NCBI RefSeq assembly: GCF_900289175.1
Contig: NZ_LT985747.1
Span: 1,290,350 to 1,354,349 of the forward strand
Reading direction: 5' to 3'
Length of the DNA: 64,000 bases
Source of the DNA: Paenibacillus faecalis
GTDB taxonomy: Bacteria; Bacillota; Bacilli; Paenibacillales; Paenibacillaceae
Part shown: positions 43,429-52,810 of the stretch, piece after piece
Position numbering within the stretch: the stretch's first letter is position 1
Layout: each line of letters starts with the position of its first letter
Position numbers and translations under genes: made by a program
Notes under the pieces: generated by a model
Database searches by the model: none
What the model was told of the DNA's origin: nothing
Seen by the model: only the letters and a program-made list of their open reading frames with translations

Positions 43429-44055
43429 CTAATTATCTTCATGATGCTGGTTCTTATGATTCACTCGACTTTCGCGGTGATCCCGATGTTTCGGCTCCTT
43501 CCACGATTTCGACGATTTGTTAGGGCGAGATTCTCTTGCATCTTTAACATCTTTAACATCTTTAACATCTTTAGCTTCTTTTGATTCGCGTTTTACCTTA
43601 TATTCCTGCTGTTCTATATTTGTACCCTGCTCACCCGAACGCCCGCCGTTGGACTTGGTAACATCTTTTCTTTCAAAGTTTTCAGGGCCGTTTGCTTCTA
43701 ACTGTGCACGCTTTTCCTGAGCTTCTCTCGCCTCTTTTAATTCTTGTTCCTTCAATTCCTTAAGTTCTTTCGGATCTTTGATTTCCTTGCTTTTATGAAT
43801 CACAAAATATGCACAGCCAAAATTACAATATTCATTAATGTAATCAGACATCGCTGAATAAGTTAATTCTTTAGGGGCTTTCGGATGATTGTCCCGGTAA
43901 AACCCCTTTAGTCGCAGCTGGTTGTATCCCCAGTCTCCAACAATATAGTCATACCGATCAAGCACTTCACTGTATCTGCTGCGAAAAGCCTCAGCATTCC
44001 AACCATTTCTATGGTCTTCAAGCACTTCATAACTTTTGTTGCCAATAACGATCAA
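43429..44055 (-). CDS. YutD family protein with long charged tail
   Basis: 208 aa. The first about 95 residues (YDYIVGDWGYNQLRLKGFY, INEYCNFGCAYFVIHK) form the YutD domain, function unknown. The rest is a low-complexity Lys/Glu/Asp tail with KDVKDVKDVKD, encoded by a 9-bp tandem repeat (43538-43573), longer than in typical YutD proteins of about 100 aa. Start TTG 44055 follows GGGGAAG. 24 bp after lipA, the usual partner. Confidence 0.82.
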   Translation of the reverse strand: MIVIGNKSYEVLEDHRNGWNAEAFRSRYSEVLDRYDYIVGDWGYNQLRLKGFYRDNHPKAPKELTYSAMSDYINEYCNFGCAYFVIHKSKEIKDPKELKELKEQELKEAREAQEKRAQLEANGPENFERKDVTKSNGGRSGEQGTNIEQQEYKVKRESKEAKDVKDVKDVKDARESRPNKSSKSWKEPKHRDHRESRVNHKNQHHEDN

Positions 44056-44079
44056 GCAAGCTTCCCCTGCCTTTCCCGG

Positions 44080-44979
44080 CTACGACCGCATAATTTCATC
44101 CTTTCGGCGTTCAGCCGATTTAACCTGCTCATGCGCATGATAAGAGCTTCGCACAAGCGGTCCGGATTCCACATGGCTAAATCCACGCTTCAATCCTTCT
44201 TCCTTCAATAGAGCGAATTCTTCAGGAGTGTAATATTTCTCGACATTCAGATGTTTAGGTGTTGGCTGTAAATACTGTCCAATTGTCATAATATCACAAT
44301 CGACGGCTCTAAGATCATCCATTGTCTGTAAAATTTCATCCCACTTCTCACCTACGCCCAGCATGATACTGGACTTTGTCGGGATATCCGGCTGCATTCG
44401 CTTCGCATTCTGAAGCAGCTGCAAAGAACGCTTATATTTAGCTTTCGCCCGAACACGATCAGACATTCGTTCAACCGTTTCAATATTGTGATTCAAAATA
44501 TCGGGCTTTGCGTCCATCACAATTTTCAGTGAATCATCACAACCCATAAAATCGGGAATCAGCACCTCAACGCTGCATAGTGGCAAACGCTTGCGAATAG
44601 CCTTTACCGTTTCCGCAAATATGTAAGCCCCTCCATCTTTCAAATCATCCCGAGCAACACTTGTTACAACACAATGACGTAAATTCATCTGTTCGGCTGC
44701 CTCAGCTACACGTTCTGGCTCTTGTAAATCCAGTTCTGTTGGCATTCCCGTGTTGACTGCACAAAAACGACATGCCCGAGTGCAAATATCTCCCAGAATC
44801 ATAAACGTAGCGGTACGGTTAGCCCAGCATTCATAAATGTTCGGGCAACGCGCCTCTTCACACACGGTATGGAGTGTTTTAGAACGCATCATACTCTTGA
44901 TTTCGTTATAGTTATCACCCGTGGTGAGCTTGATCTTAATCCAGTCCGGTTTTGGTTGTTTGTTCAATGTTTTGGACAA
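44080..44979 (-). CDS. lipA: Lipoyl synthase LipA
   Basis: 299 aa radical-SAM enzyme. Auxiliary cluster Cys40, Cys45, Cys51 ([12 protein letters not shown]) and radical-SAM cluster Cys66, Cys70, Cys73 (CTRACRFC). Inserts two sulfurs into octanoyl groups on lipoyl domains or GcvH. The start is placed at TTG 44979 ([18 protein letters not shown]) because GAAGG lies 8 bp upstream and the length then equals the Bacillus enzyme; the frame runs open to 45042. Confidence 0.95.
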   Translation of the reverse strand: MSKTLNKQPKPDWIKIKLTTGDNYNEIKSMMRSKTLHTVCEEARCPNIYECWANRTATFMILGDICTRACRFCAVNTGMPTELDLQEPERVAEAAEQMNLRHCVVTSVARDDLKDGGAYIFAETVKAIRKRLPLCSVEVLIPDFMGCDDSLKIVMDAKPDILNHNIETVERMSDRVRAKAKYKRSLQLLQNAKRMQPDIPTKSSIMLGVGEKWDEILQTMDDLRAVDCDIMTIGQYLQPTPKHLNVEKYYTPEEFALLKEEGLKRGFSHVESGPLVRSSYHAHEQVKSAERRKDEIMRS

Positions 44980-45055
44980 GAAGAAAACCTTCTTTCGTTC
45001 GATTTGATTTGAGTATATTTGAGTTGATTTGAAATCGCTCAATTTATAGTTCCAT

Positions 45056-45064
45056 ATTATATCA
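45056..45064 (-). promoter_or_regulatory. Extended -10 promoter of lipA-yutD
   Basis: Minus strand TGATATAAT about 75 bp before the lipA start. The leader (45003-45034) contains several imperfect TTTGA(G/A) direct repeats. Confidence 0.5.
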
Positions 45065-45210
45065 TGAAAATCTAATGATTACCTATCCTCATCGATATCA
45101 AATTCATCTTTTAGCGGCATGGATAAAAATCATCCTTTCGATTCACCCTACAGGTAGGCATCCATATCCGTTTATTTTTGAAAACAACAAGTTAGGAGGA
45201 CGGTACTATC

Positions 45211-46305
45211 ATGAAACAATCACGACAACAATCCGGTCGATGGAAAATGAAGCGGCAGGTTTTTGCTGCTCTAATGACTGCTGTTACAGCGGTCACCTAT
45301 TTATGGGGACCGGACGATGCTGCAGCAAAATCAACCATCCTAACTCATTCAACTAAACCTGTGGAATCGAGAGAAAACGACGTTTTCAAGTCCCGAAAAA
45401 TGCTGTACGACCAAATTTCTGCCGTAACCCAGATCCCCTGGTATCGACTAGCAGCCATCGATCAATATGAACGGACGTTAACGCGGGTTCATCCGAAAGA
45501 TCGCAAACATCCTGAACGTCTCATCGGTGTGTTTGTTCCTCCAACAGCTTGGGCAGGCCCGATGAATCCCAATCCAGAGGATACGCATCCTCCAACGATC
45601 GAACTGTATTACGGAATTGGGCGGGATGGCGATGGAGATGGCAAAGCCGACCCGAACAATAACATGGATTTACTATATAGCATTTCTGCCAAACTGAAAC
45701 CATATGGTCACTCCAAAGATGATTTCGCCATCGGATTATGGTCATATTATCAGAACGGAAGAGCTGTTCAGCGGATCATGCAGTATGCCAAGCTTTATGA
45801 AAGTTTTGGAAAACTAGACCTGTTTGATCATGCCTTTCCGCTCCCTATCGGTAACAACTACTCTTATCGCAGCACTTATGGTATGGGACGAAGCTGGGGA
45901 GGCAGACGCATTCATGAGGGAACGGACCTGTTTGCCGGATACGGTGTTCCTGTCCGAAGCACCTGCTATGGGGTCGTTGAACTCAAGGGGTGGAATAAAT
46001 ACGGGGGATGGCGGATTGGAATCCGTGATCTGAACAATCACTATCATTACTATGCACATCTTCAAGGCTTTGAAAAAGGAATCAAAACAGGCGACGTCGT
46101 CACCCCGGGACAAAATATTGGCTGGGTGGGAAGCTCAGGATACGGAAAGCCGGGAACACAGGGCAAGTTTCCTCCACACCTGCATTATGGGATTTATCGT
46201 GACACCGGTCTGTCCGAATGGTCTTTCGATCCATACCCGCTTCTTAAGCGTTGGGAATATCAGGAACGTCAATCTTTACGAAAAAATAAAAAAGCGCGCC
46301 GCTAA
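45211..46305 (+). CDS. lytH: M23 family peptidase, LytH (YunA)-like cortex endopeptidase
   Basis: 364 aa. Signal/anchor helix about residues 14-32, a helical middle, an acidic DGDGDGKADPNN stretch (140-150) and a LytM domain with zinc ligands His235, Asp239 (HEGTDLF) and His325 (HLHYG), plus His283. In Bacillus, LytH trims cortex side chains to single L-Ala during sporulation; the neighbours lipA, yunB and yutD are the same as around that gene, which supports the name. AGGAGG lies about 12 bp before the ATG. Confidence 0.82.
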   Translation: MKQSRQQSGRWKMKRQVFAALMTAVTAVTYLWGPDDAAAKSTILTHSTKPVESRENDVFKSRKMLYDQISAVTQIPWYRLAAIDQYERTLTRVHPKDRKHPERLIGVFVPPTAWAGPMNPNPEDTHPPTIELYYGIGRDGDGDGKADPNNNMDLLYSISAKLKPYGHSKDDFAIGLWSYYQNGRAVQRIMQYAKLYESFGKLDLFDHAFPLPIGNNYSYRSTYGMGRSWGGRRIHEGTDLFAGYGVPVRSTCYGVVELKGWNKYGGWRIGIRDLNNHYHYYAHLQGFEKGIKTGDVVTPGQNIGWVGSSGYGKPGTQGKFPPHLHYGIYRDTGLSEWSFDPYPLLKRWEYQERQSLRKNKKARR

Positions 46306-46324
46306 GTCAATTGTGGCGCGCTTT
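46288..46324 (-). terminator. Terminator of yunB overlapping the lytH stop codon
   Basis: AAAGCGCGCC pairs with GGCGCGCTTT; on the minus strand T6 follows. The lytH stop codon (46303-46305) sits in the loop, so the convergent genes share this structure. Confidence 0.85.
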
Positions 46325-46339
46325 AACCTTTTGCTGGAG

Positions 46340-47326
46340 TTACGGGCTTTCCGTTGTTTCCGGAACATGCTCTGAATCTGTAGGAGGCATTTCTTCATGC
46401 ACTTCCGGTACAGGAGATGAGATTCCCGGATTCGGAATTGTCTGTTTCTCCGTTTCATCACTTCCCTCCTCAGGCTTAACCATTGGAGGAATAGCGATGC
46501 TCGGTGCTTGATGGCTGTTCTCACCGACAGGCCTGCCTTGGTTGTCATAATAATACATAGGCACGTCACCGACCACCAGCATATAGGAAATCGGGATATC
46601 TGTTTCAATAACCTGAGGCTCCATATCAAAAGGAACCACAACGGCAACCTCTGTGATGATATGAACATACACCTCTACCAAAATCATGTTGATGCCGAGC
46701 TCCTGCTGCCTCGTATCCAGCTGAACTTTAACGGCTCCTTGAGGCTCGATTTTAACTGGAATTTGCGGTCCAAAAGATGCAACGATCGGGCTTTTTAACA
46801 CCTGTCCAAGCGGAATATGCTCTTTCTGCTTTTCAATCGATTCCAACGTTTCCTGAACGAGCTCGGTCGTAAACGATGTGATCTTTAAATGCTCTGCATA
46901 ATTCAGCATGAACCCGCTCACTTTGCCTGTGCTGTCCGTTTTCCAGTTCACCAGATTTTCAAACTGTTGACTTTCATTGACTTGGCTTGTAATCGCCTTG
47001 TTAATCGCTTCTGTCGCAATTTGCTTGACACGGATTTGCGCCAGATGCATAATCGGCGGCTTCAGATTCCGCTCCACATATAGAAACAGTTGAACCAATC
47101 CAAACAATACGATCAGCGATGCGATAAGCCACCATTTTCGCCGACTCCCTCGTTTTGATCCTTGAGGACGTGTATGCTGCTGCTTCCATGACGCTTTAAC
47201 AGGCATTAAAGGCTTCATGGGTGACAACCTTTTATATGCTCGTGCTCGCCGCCGAAATTTCGGTTTAGGCCATGAAGCCAAGGACGGAAGCGATATTCGC
47301 CGGCTCCCCCATTTTTTTCGTCTCAC
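46340..47326 (-). CDS. yunB: Sporulation protein YunB
   Basis: 328 aa: a basic cytoplasmic head (GSKRGSRRKWW), one membrane segment (about residues 66-84), then an extracytoplasmic domain with IRVKQIATEAINKAI, GKVSGFMLNYAEHL and VYVHIITEVAVVVPF, the YunB pattern. YunB is made under SigE and needed for full spore formation in Bacillus. The C-terminal 65 residues are a Pro/Glu-rich tail. Start GTG 47326 follows GGAGGGG; family proteins are usually shorter at the N-terminus, so a later start is possible. Confidence 0.82.
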   Translation of the reverse strand: MRRKKWGSRRISLPSLASWPKPKFRRRARAYKRLSPMKPLMPVKASWKQQHTRPQGSKRGSRRKWWLIASLIVLFGLVQLFLYVERNLKPPIMHLAQIRVKQIATEAINKAITSQVNESQQFENLVNWKTDSTGKVSGFMLNYAEHLKITSFTTELVQETLESIEKQKEHIPLGQVLKSPIVASFGPQIPVKIEPQGAVKVQLDTRQQELGINMILVEVYVHIITEVAVVVPFDMEPQVIETDIPISYMLVVGDVPMYYYDNQGRPVGENSHQAPSIAIPPMVKPEEGSDETEKQTIPNPGISSPVPEVHEEMPPTDSEHVPETTESP

Positions 47327-47411
47327 ACTTTATGCCCCTCCCCTCATCTGCGCTGGAGGTCCTGTACCCCACTTCTTGGCAAGCTTCCCTAGAGGATATG
47401 CGGACAAAACG

Positions 47412-47456
47412 TAAAAAAGAAGAGCTTGGGTCCCGAAAAAGAAGGCCTGCTCTTCG
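47412..47456 (-). terminator. Terminator after the rRNA methyltransferase gene
   Basis: Minus strand GAAGAGC pairs with GCTCTTC across an internal GC-rich region, followed by six T. Confidence 0.7.
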
Positions 47457-47481
47457 TCATTTGAAACATATAGATTTCCAA

Positions 47482-48279
47482 TTACTCACTTGAGTACTCC
47501 CGTTGCCGCAGCGCTTCAAACATTAACACCGACGCGGCCATCGCCGCATTCAGCGATTCCGCTTTACCGGGCATAGGGATAATAATAGCATCATCTACCA
47601 ATTCGGCCACTTCCGGTGATACGCCGCTGCCTTCACTGCCGATTACGATCCAGCATGATCCACTAAAATCATAATGAAAGGCTGTCGTTTGTCCCTGAAG
47701 TGAAGTCGTAACCAAACGCGCCCCCGCTTCCCTCGCTTGAGGGAGAATATCGGTTAAGTTCCCTTCTATAACAGGAAGATGAAATAAAGAACCCATCGTA
47801 GAACGTAACGTTTTTGGATTATACAGGTCAGCACAGCCCTTGCCTAAAATCACGCCCCCTGCTCCCGAAGCATCCGCACTGCGAATGATCGTGCCGACAT
47901 TCCCCGGGTCCTGCAGGCCATCCAGCACGATAACCAGCTTGTCCTTTTCGGCAAAAAGAGCATCCCAGGTCACTTCCGCTTTACGAACGACCGCAAATAC
48001 CGGCTGTGGAGTCGATGCATGACTCACCTTAGATATAATCGCCTCTGTCACACCGATCCATTCGACGCCTTGTTTATGGTCAGACCATGGTTGAAGCTCA
48101 TTCGGAATGCCTAATTCATAGTTATAAGCAATGCATTCCATGTCTGCTCCAGCCATCAACGCCTCCTGTACCAGATGAATGCCTTCCACTACAAATTTAT
48201 TTTGCCGATCTCTATGCTTTTTCTCTTTCAGCTGAGCCCAGCTTTTCACTCTCGCATTTTGTAGCGATAAAATTTCCAT
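47482..48279 (-). CDS. TrmH/SpoU family RNA 2'-O-methyltransferase
   Basis: 265 aa. N-terminal RNA-binding (L30e-like) part, then SPOUT motifs: DPGNVGTIIRSADA, VIGSEGSGVS and IIIPMPGKAESLNAAMAAS (knot). Resembles Bacillus YsgA, which methylates 23S rRNA or tRNA. AGGTG lies 7 bp before ATG 48279. 39 bp downstream of ktrA. Confidence 0.9.
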   Translation of the reverse strand: MEILSLQNARVKSWAQLKEKKHRDRQNKFVVEGIHLVQEALMAGADMECIAYNYELGIPNELQPWSDHKQGVEWIGVTEAIISKVSHASTPQPVFAVVRKAEVTWDALFAEKDKLVIVLDGLQDPGNVGTIIRSADASGAGGVILGKGCADLYNPKTLRSTMGSLFHLPVIEGNLTDILPQAREAGARLVTTSLQGQTTAFHYDFSGSCWIVIGSEGSGVSPEVAELVDDAIIIPMPGKAESLNAAMAASVLMFEALRQREYSSE

Positions 48280-48318
48280 ATATGTTCACCTGTCCTAATA
48301 TCAATCCAATCCGTCGCC

Positions 48319-48981
48319 TTATTTCGGATAAGCAAGCTGAAACTTCGTCAAGTCATTCTTATGTCCAACCATGACCAAAATATCACCGGCTACAAGCCGA
48401 TCCTCAGGATGTGGAGAAATGTTCATTTCCTTGTCACGGCGTATGCCCATGACGTTGCAGCCGTAACGAGCGCGGATATTAAGCTCCTTCAAATTATGTC
48501 CAACCATGTCCGAGGACACCTTCATTTCCATAATGCTGTAATCATCGGAAATTTCAATGTAATCCAAAATATTCGGTGAAATGAGATTGTGAGCCACCCT
48601 TAACCCCATGTCTCTTTCAGGAAATATCACTTTATCGGCGCCAATTTTTTGCAATACCTTACCGTGAAGTTCATTTCTGGCTTTTACAATAATAACGGGA
48701 ACACCCAAATCCTTTAGAATCAATGTTGTTAAAATACTCGATTGAATATCTTCACCAATCGCAACCACGACCACATCAAAATTACGGATGCCTAATGCCC
48801 GAAGAGCCTCTTCTTCTGTCGAATCCGATGACACCGCATGTGTGACCAAACCGGACACTTCCTGTATACGCTGCTCGCTAGCATCGATCGCAAGCACATC
48901 AAAACCCATTGAGCTAAGTTCCTTGGCTACGCTTGTACCAAAGCGGCCCATACCGATAACCGCATACTGTTTCTTAGCCAT
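48319..48981 (-). CDS. Ktr potassium uptake regulatory subunit (KtrA/KtrC)
   Basis: 220 aa: RCK_N Rossmann domain with GMGRFG (residues 10-15) and acidic DASE that binds ATP/ADP or NAD, then RCK_C (MKVSSDMVGHNLKELNI). Forms the octameric ring that gates a KtrB/KtrD potassium channel. No channel gene is adjacent, as with ktrC of Bacillus. GGAGGAAAG before the ATG. In Bacillus ktr genes are tied to c-di-AMP, but no ydaO-type leader was recognised here. Confidence 0.9.
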   Translation of the reverse strand: MAKKQYAVIGMGRFGTSVAKELSSMGFDVLAIDASEQRIQEVSGLVTHAVSSDSTEEEALRALGIRNFDVVVVAIGEDIQSSILTTLILKDLGVPVIIVKARNELHGKVLQKIGADKVIFPERDMGLRVAHNLISPNILDYIEISDDYSIMEMKVSSDMVGHNLKELNIRARYGCNVMGIRRDKEMNISPHPEDRLVAGDILVMVGHKNDLTKFQLAYPK

Positions 48982-49107
48982 ACTCTTTCCTCCCCGAACC
49001 CTAGACTATCTGTGTTAGTATACCATAACTACGCGTTAATCTTGAATGGATATCTCCCTTGTCGGGTACATTAAAATGACCCTTTAATAGCAAGGAGGAA
49101 CATTTCG

Positions 49108-49341
49108 ATGTCCATATTGTTAGATCTAAGGCAGGCCGTCATTCACAAAGTCCACAATCAGGACGAAGAACAGCTGCGCTCCATGATCGAGGGCTCCGTG
49201 GACGGACCCGAGGAAGCCCTTCCCGGTCTCGGTGTCATGTTCGAGATGATGTGGAAAAACATGGACAAGTCCGCTCAAAGTGAACTTGTCACTTCCCTTC
49301 ATAATCACCTCAAAACCGTTACTCCCGGCAAGATTGTCTAA
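49108..49341 (+). CDS. sspI: Small acid-soluble spore protein SspI
   Basis: 77 aa. LDLRQAVIHKVHNQDEEQL and LPGLGVMFEMMWKN match SspI, a minor forespore protein unrelated to the alpha/beta SASPs. Start ATG 49108 behind CAAGGAGGA. No clean SigG promoter was found; GGATA-N16-CATTAAA at 49053 is only weak. Confidence 0.88.
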   Translation: MSILLDLRQAVIHKVHNQDEEQLRSMIEGSVDGPEEALPGLGVMFEMMWKNMDKSAQSELVTSLHNHLKTVTPGKIV

Positions 49342-49364
49342 CATAAGGCCGGGTGTCGGTAAAC

Positions 49365-49406
49365 AAACAATCCCCCTGCTTATGATTTTGCAGGGGGATT
49401 GTTTCT
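49365..49406. terminator. Bidirectional terminator between sspI and prfC
   Basis: AAACAATCCCCCTGC and GCAGGGGGATTGTTT are 15-bp perfect arms around TTATGATTTT. Confidence 0.95.
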
Positions 49407-49419
49407 TATCGTTTCTCTT

Positions 49420-51000
49420 TTAAGGAGCCGTCTCCAAAAACTTCGCTGTCGGATTTTTTTCCACAGCTGTTCTCATCGCATATTCATTCTCAAAGAGAAC
49501 AACGTAATTATCTTTTTTATCCTTCACCAGTGTTGAGTTAATCCGGAATTTCGAAGGGTCCACTTTCTCATCGATTATCCAGCGAGCAAATTGATAAGGC
49601 ATACGTTGGAGTTGAACATCCACACCGTATTCCCCCTTCATCCGATGCAAAAACACCTCAAATTGAAGCTGACCGACAACGCCAAGAATCATATCGTCAA
49701 AATTGATCGTGCGGAACACCTGAATGGTTCCCTCTTCAGTCAATTGATCGATTCCTTTCTGGAACTGCTTGTGCTTCAATGCATTTTTTACAGTAACCTT
49801 GGCAAACAATTCAGGGGAAAAGGTCGGAAGCTCATCAAACTTGATCTCACCGCTCTGACTAAGAGAGTCGCCGATCCGAAAGATCCCGGGATCAAATAAA
49901 CCAATGATGTCCCCTGGATATGCTTCCTGTACAATATCCCGATCCTGCGCCAGAAACTGTTGCGGCTGTGAGAGCTTAACGTCCTTGCCGACCCGTACAT
50001 GCTTTACACTCATACCGCGTTCAAACTTGCCAGACACAACACGGAGAAATGCAATACGATCGCGGTGTGCCGGATTCATATTCGCCTGAATCTTAAACAC
50101 ATAACCCGAAAATTTCTCATTCGTCGGCTGTACGAGACCTGCCGTGCTCTTCCGAGGCTCAGGTTTTGGTGCGAGCTGAAGGAAATTTTCCAAAAAAGTC
50201 TGAACACCAAAGTTGTTTACCGCACTGCCGAAAAATATGGGAGTCAATTCACCCTTCAATACTTTTTCATAATCGAACGGATCTCCGGCGACATCCAGCA
50301 GCTCCAGATCCTCACATAACTGATCATGCAAAAACTCTCCTGCCATCTCTCGAATTACAGGATCGTTATAATCCTTAACTTTTTGAACGTTGATCGATGA
50401 ATGATCATCTCCCTGGAACAGCTCAACCTGATTTTTCATACGGTCATAAACACCGCAAAGCTCGCGCCCGGAGCCGATAGGCCAGTTCATTGGAACAGAT
50501 CGGATTCCAAGCACTTGCTCAATTTCTTCCATCAGATCAAAAGGACTTCTCCCTTCACGATCCAATTTATTTATAAAGGTAAAGATTGGGATGCCTCTTC
50601 TTGCACATACCTGGAACAGCTTAATCGTTTGGACCTCGACACCTTTCGCCACGTCAATCAGCATGACTGCGCTGTCTGCTGCCGTCAATGTCCGGTAAGT
50701 GTCCTCACTAAAGTCTTGGTGACCTGGTGTATCCAAAATATTCACCCGATGACCCTTGTAATCAAATTGCATGACGGATGACGTAACCGAGATCCCCCGC
50801 TGTTTCTCGATTTCCATCCAGTCACTAGTCGCATGTTTGCTTGCCTTTCTCGCTTTAACCGAACCTGCCAAACGAATGGCACCACCGAATAGCAGCAGCT
50901 TCTCCGTTAGTGTTGTTTTACCGGCGTCCGGGTGGGATATAATCGCAAAGGTTCTGCGCTTATCCACTTCGCTTTGCAGCTCATCTTTTGTTTTGCCCAT
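49420..51000 (-). CDS. prfC: Peptide chain release factor 3
   Basis: 526 aa translational GTPase: G1 SHPDAGKTTLTEK, G2 around KQRGISVTSS, G3 DTPGHQDFSEDTY, G4 NKLDREGR. It recycles RF1/RF2 from the ribosome. The start ATG 51000 (MGKTKDELQSEV) gives the family length; the frame opens at 51060. RF3 is absent from Bacillus subtilis but common in Paenibacillus relatives as far as I recall. Confidence 0.93.
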   Translation of the reverse strand: MGKTKDELQSEVDKRRTFAIISHPDAGKTTLTEKLLLFGGAIRLAGSVKARKASKHATSDWMEIEKQRGISVTSSVMQFDYKGHRVNILDTPGHQDFSEDTYRTLTAADSAVMLIDVAKGVEVQTIKLFQVCARRGIPIFTFINKLDREGRSPFDLMEEIEQVLGIRSVPMNWPIGSGRELCGVYDRMKNQVELFQGDDHSSINVQKVKDYNDPVIREMAGEFLHDQLCEDLELLDVAGDPFDYEKVLKGELTPIFFGSAVNNFGVQTFLENFLQLAPKPEPRKSTAGLVQPTNEKFSGYVFKIQANMNPAHRDRIAFLRVVSGKFERGMSVKHVRVGKDVKLSQPQQFLAQDRDIVQEAYPGDIIGLFDPGIFRIGDSLSQSGEIKFDELPTFSPELFAKVTVKNALKHKQFQKGIDQLTEEGTIQVFRTINFDDMILGVVGQLQFEVFLHRMKGEYGVDVQLQRMPYQFARWIIDEKVDPSKFRINSTLVKDKKDNYVVLFENEYAMRTAVEKNPTAKFLETAP

Positions 51001-51117
51001 CTCACTGTTCCCTTCGTCACTAGAATCATGTACATTATTGTACCAACAATCCATAAGCAAACCAACCCCATACGCATAGCGTATGAGGATGATTTTTAAT
51101 GGTAAACATATCTATAT

Positions 51118-52674
51118 TTAATTGGAGCTGCTCAGCCACACAACATTATCTTCTTCTTCCTGACCATTAACAGGCCACCAGTGGAATCCGTCCTTCTCAA
51201 GCAGTTCATCCGCTGTTTTAGGCCCCCATGATGCCGCTGGATAGTTTTCCAGCTCGCCCTGGTTTTCTTTCCAAGCCGCCGCGATCCGATCGACAAACGC
51301 CCAAGCCGATGCAACCTCGTCCCAACGTGTAAAGTAGGTTGAATCTCCACGAGCTGCATCATACAGCAGGCGCTCATAAGCTTCCGGTGAGTTTATACCG
51401 ACTACACAGCTTTGACAGAAGTCCATAGCAACCGGCTTGATCTCCGATTCTGAGCCCGGTTTTTTGGCGTTAATCTTTACATACAGCCCTTCCATCGGGT
51501 TCACTCGAATGACAAGCAAGTTCGGTTCCAGAGAGTGTTTCTGCCCAAGGTAGACGTTACCCGGCATACGTTTAAATTCGACAACGACTTCCGTTGTTTT
51601 AACCGGCAGGCGTTTGCCTGTACGAATATAGAACGGCACACCGGCCCAGCGGAAATTGTCGACAAATACACGTGCTGCAAAATACGTCTCCGTATTGGAA
51701 TTCGGATCAACCTTATCTTCCTCACGGTAGGCAGGAAGCTCTTTACCGTCAACAGAGCCTCTCGTATACTGCCCTCGAACAACGTTCTCTTTCACTTCTT
51801 CATGTGTTGCATAAGGACGAAGTGAGCGAAGCACCTTCACCTTCTCATCCCGGATATCTTCCGGAAGAAGACGGCTAGGCGGCTCCATAGCAATCATTGT
51901 AAGCATCTGAAGCATATGGTTCTGTCCCATATCCCGAAGCGCTCCTGCATGATCGTAGTATCCTCCGCGTTCTTCTACCCCCACGGTTTCACTCAGTGTA
52001 ATTTGCACGTTAGCGATATGCTTGTTATTCCACAGCGGTTCGAAGAATGCATTCGCAAAACGAATTACCTCGATATTTTGCACCATTTCTTTGCCCAGAT
52101 AGTGGTCGATCCGGTAGATCTCCTCTTCCTTGAACACCTGTCGGATTTCTTCGTTCAGCTTCGCAGCCGACTCCAGATCATAACCGAACGGCTTCTCAAT
52201 AACAAGGCGATTCCAGCCTGCTCCATCCAGCATGCCGCCCTTCATGAGATTGAAGGAGACACTGCCGAACAATTCCGGAGCAAGCGCCAAATAAAACAAA
52301 CGGTTGCCCGGTATATTAAACTTGGCCTCCATTTGCTCGGTCTGTTCCCGCAACTCGCGGAACCCATCAATATTATTAATATCTAAAGATTTATATTCAA
52401 AATGCTGCGCGAATTTCTGCCAATCCTCATCCTGTTCCGAACGATATCGACAAAATTCCCGAATCGAACGATACACGTCCTCCCGAAATTCATCTTGAGA
52501 CCGTGGACGCCGTGCCACGCCGATCACCGCAAAATCCTCTGCTAACTTTCCTTCGCGATAAAGACTATAAATCGCTGGGAAGAGCTTGCGCCTTGCCAAA
52601 TCACCAGTCGCTCCAAAAATAAAAAATACCGCACCCGGTGTCTTTAATGTGTCTAGACTTTGATTTTCAGCCAT
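51118..52674 (-). CDS. zwf: Glucose-6-phosphate 1-dehydrogenase
   Basis: 518 aa. FIFGATGDLARRKLFPAIY is the NADP-binding loop (GATGDLA in place of GASGDLA), RIDHYLGKEMVQN the active-site signature, and IEKPFGYDL the coenzyme/substrate Lys region. First step of the oxidative pentose phosphate pathway. An extended -10 (TGCTAAAAT) lies at 52741-52749 on the minus strand. Confidence 0.96.
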   Translation of the reverse strand: MAENQSLDTLKTPGAVFFIFGATGDLARRKLFPAIYSLYREGKLAEDFAVIGVARRPRSQDEFREDVYRSIREFCRYRSEQDEDWQKFAQHFEYKSLDINNIDGFRELREQTEQMEAKFNIPGNRLFYLALAPELFGSVSFNLMKGGMLDGAGWNRLVIEKPFGYDLESAAKLNEEIRQVFKEEEIYRIDHYLGKEMVQNIEVIRFANAFFEPLWNNKHIANVQITLSETVGVEERGGYYDHAGALRDMGQNHMLQMLTMIAMEPPSRLLPEDIRDEKVKVLRSLRPYATHEEVKENVVRGQYTRGSVDGKELPAYREEDKVDPNSNTETYFAARVFVDNFRWAGVPFYIRTGKRLPVKTTEVVVEFKRMPGNVYLGQKHSLEPNLLVIRVNPMEGLYVKINAKKPGSESEIKPVAMDFCQSCVVGINSPEAYERLLYDAARGDSTYFTRWDEVASAWAFVDRIAAAWKENQGELENYPAASWGPKTADELLEKDGFHWWPVNGQEEEDNVVWLSSSN

Positions 52675-52810
52675 GGCTCCTCATCTCTCTATGTATTTTG
52701 GTGTATTTTTATACATCAGTATATATTATGATGTGATGACATTTTAGCATATTCGTATAAAGTATGCTATCGTATTTCATACATTTTCATCGATTTTTCA
52801 GAAAGAATGT

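Noticed and set aside
43530..43580. Short repeats near 43.55 kb as a possible CRISPR
   Set aside because: The 9-bp units are contiguous, without spacers, and are in-frame codons of the YutD tail.
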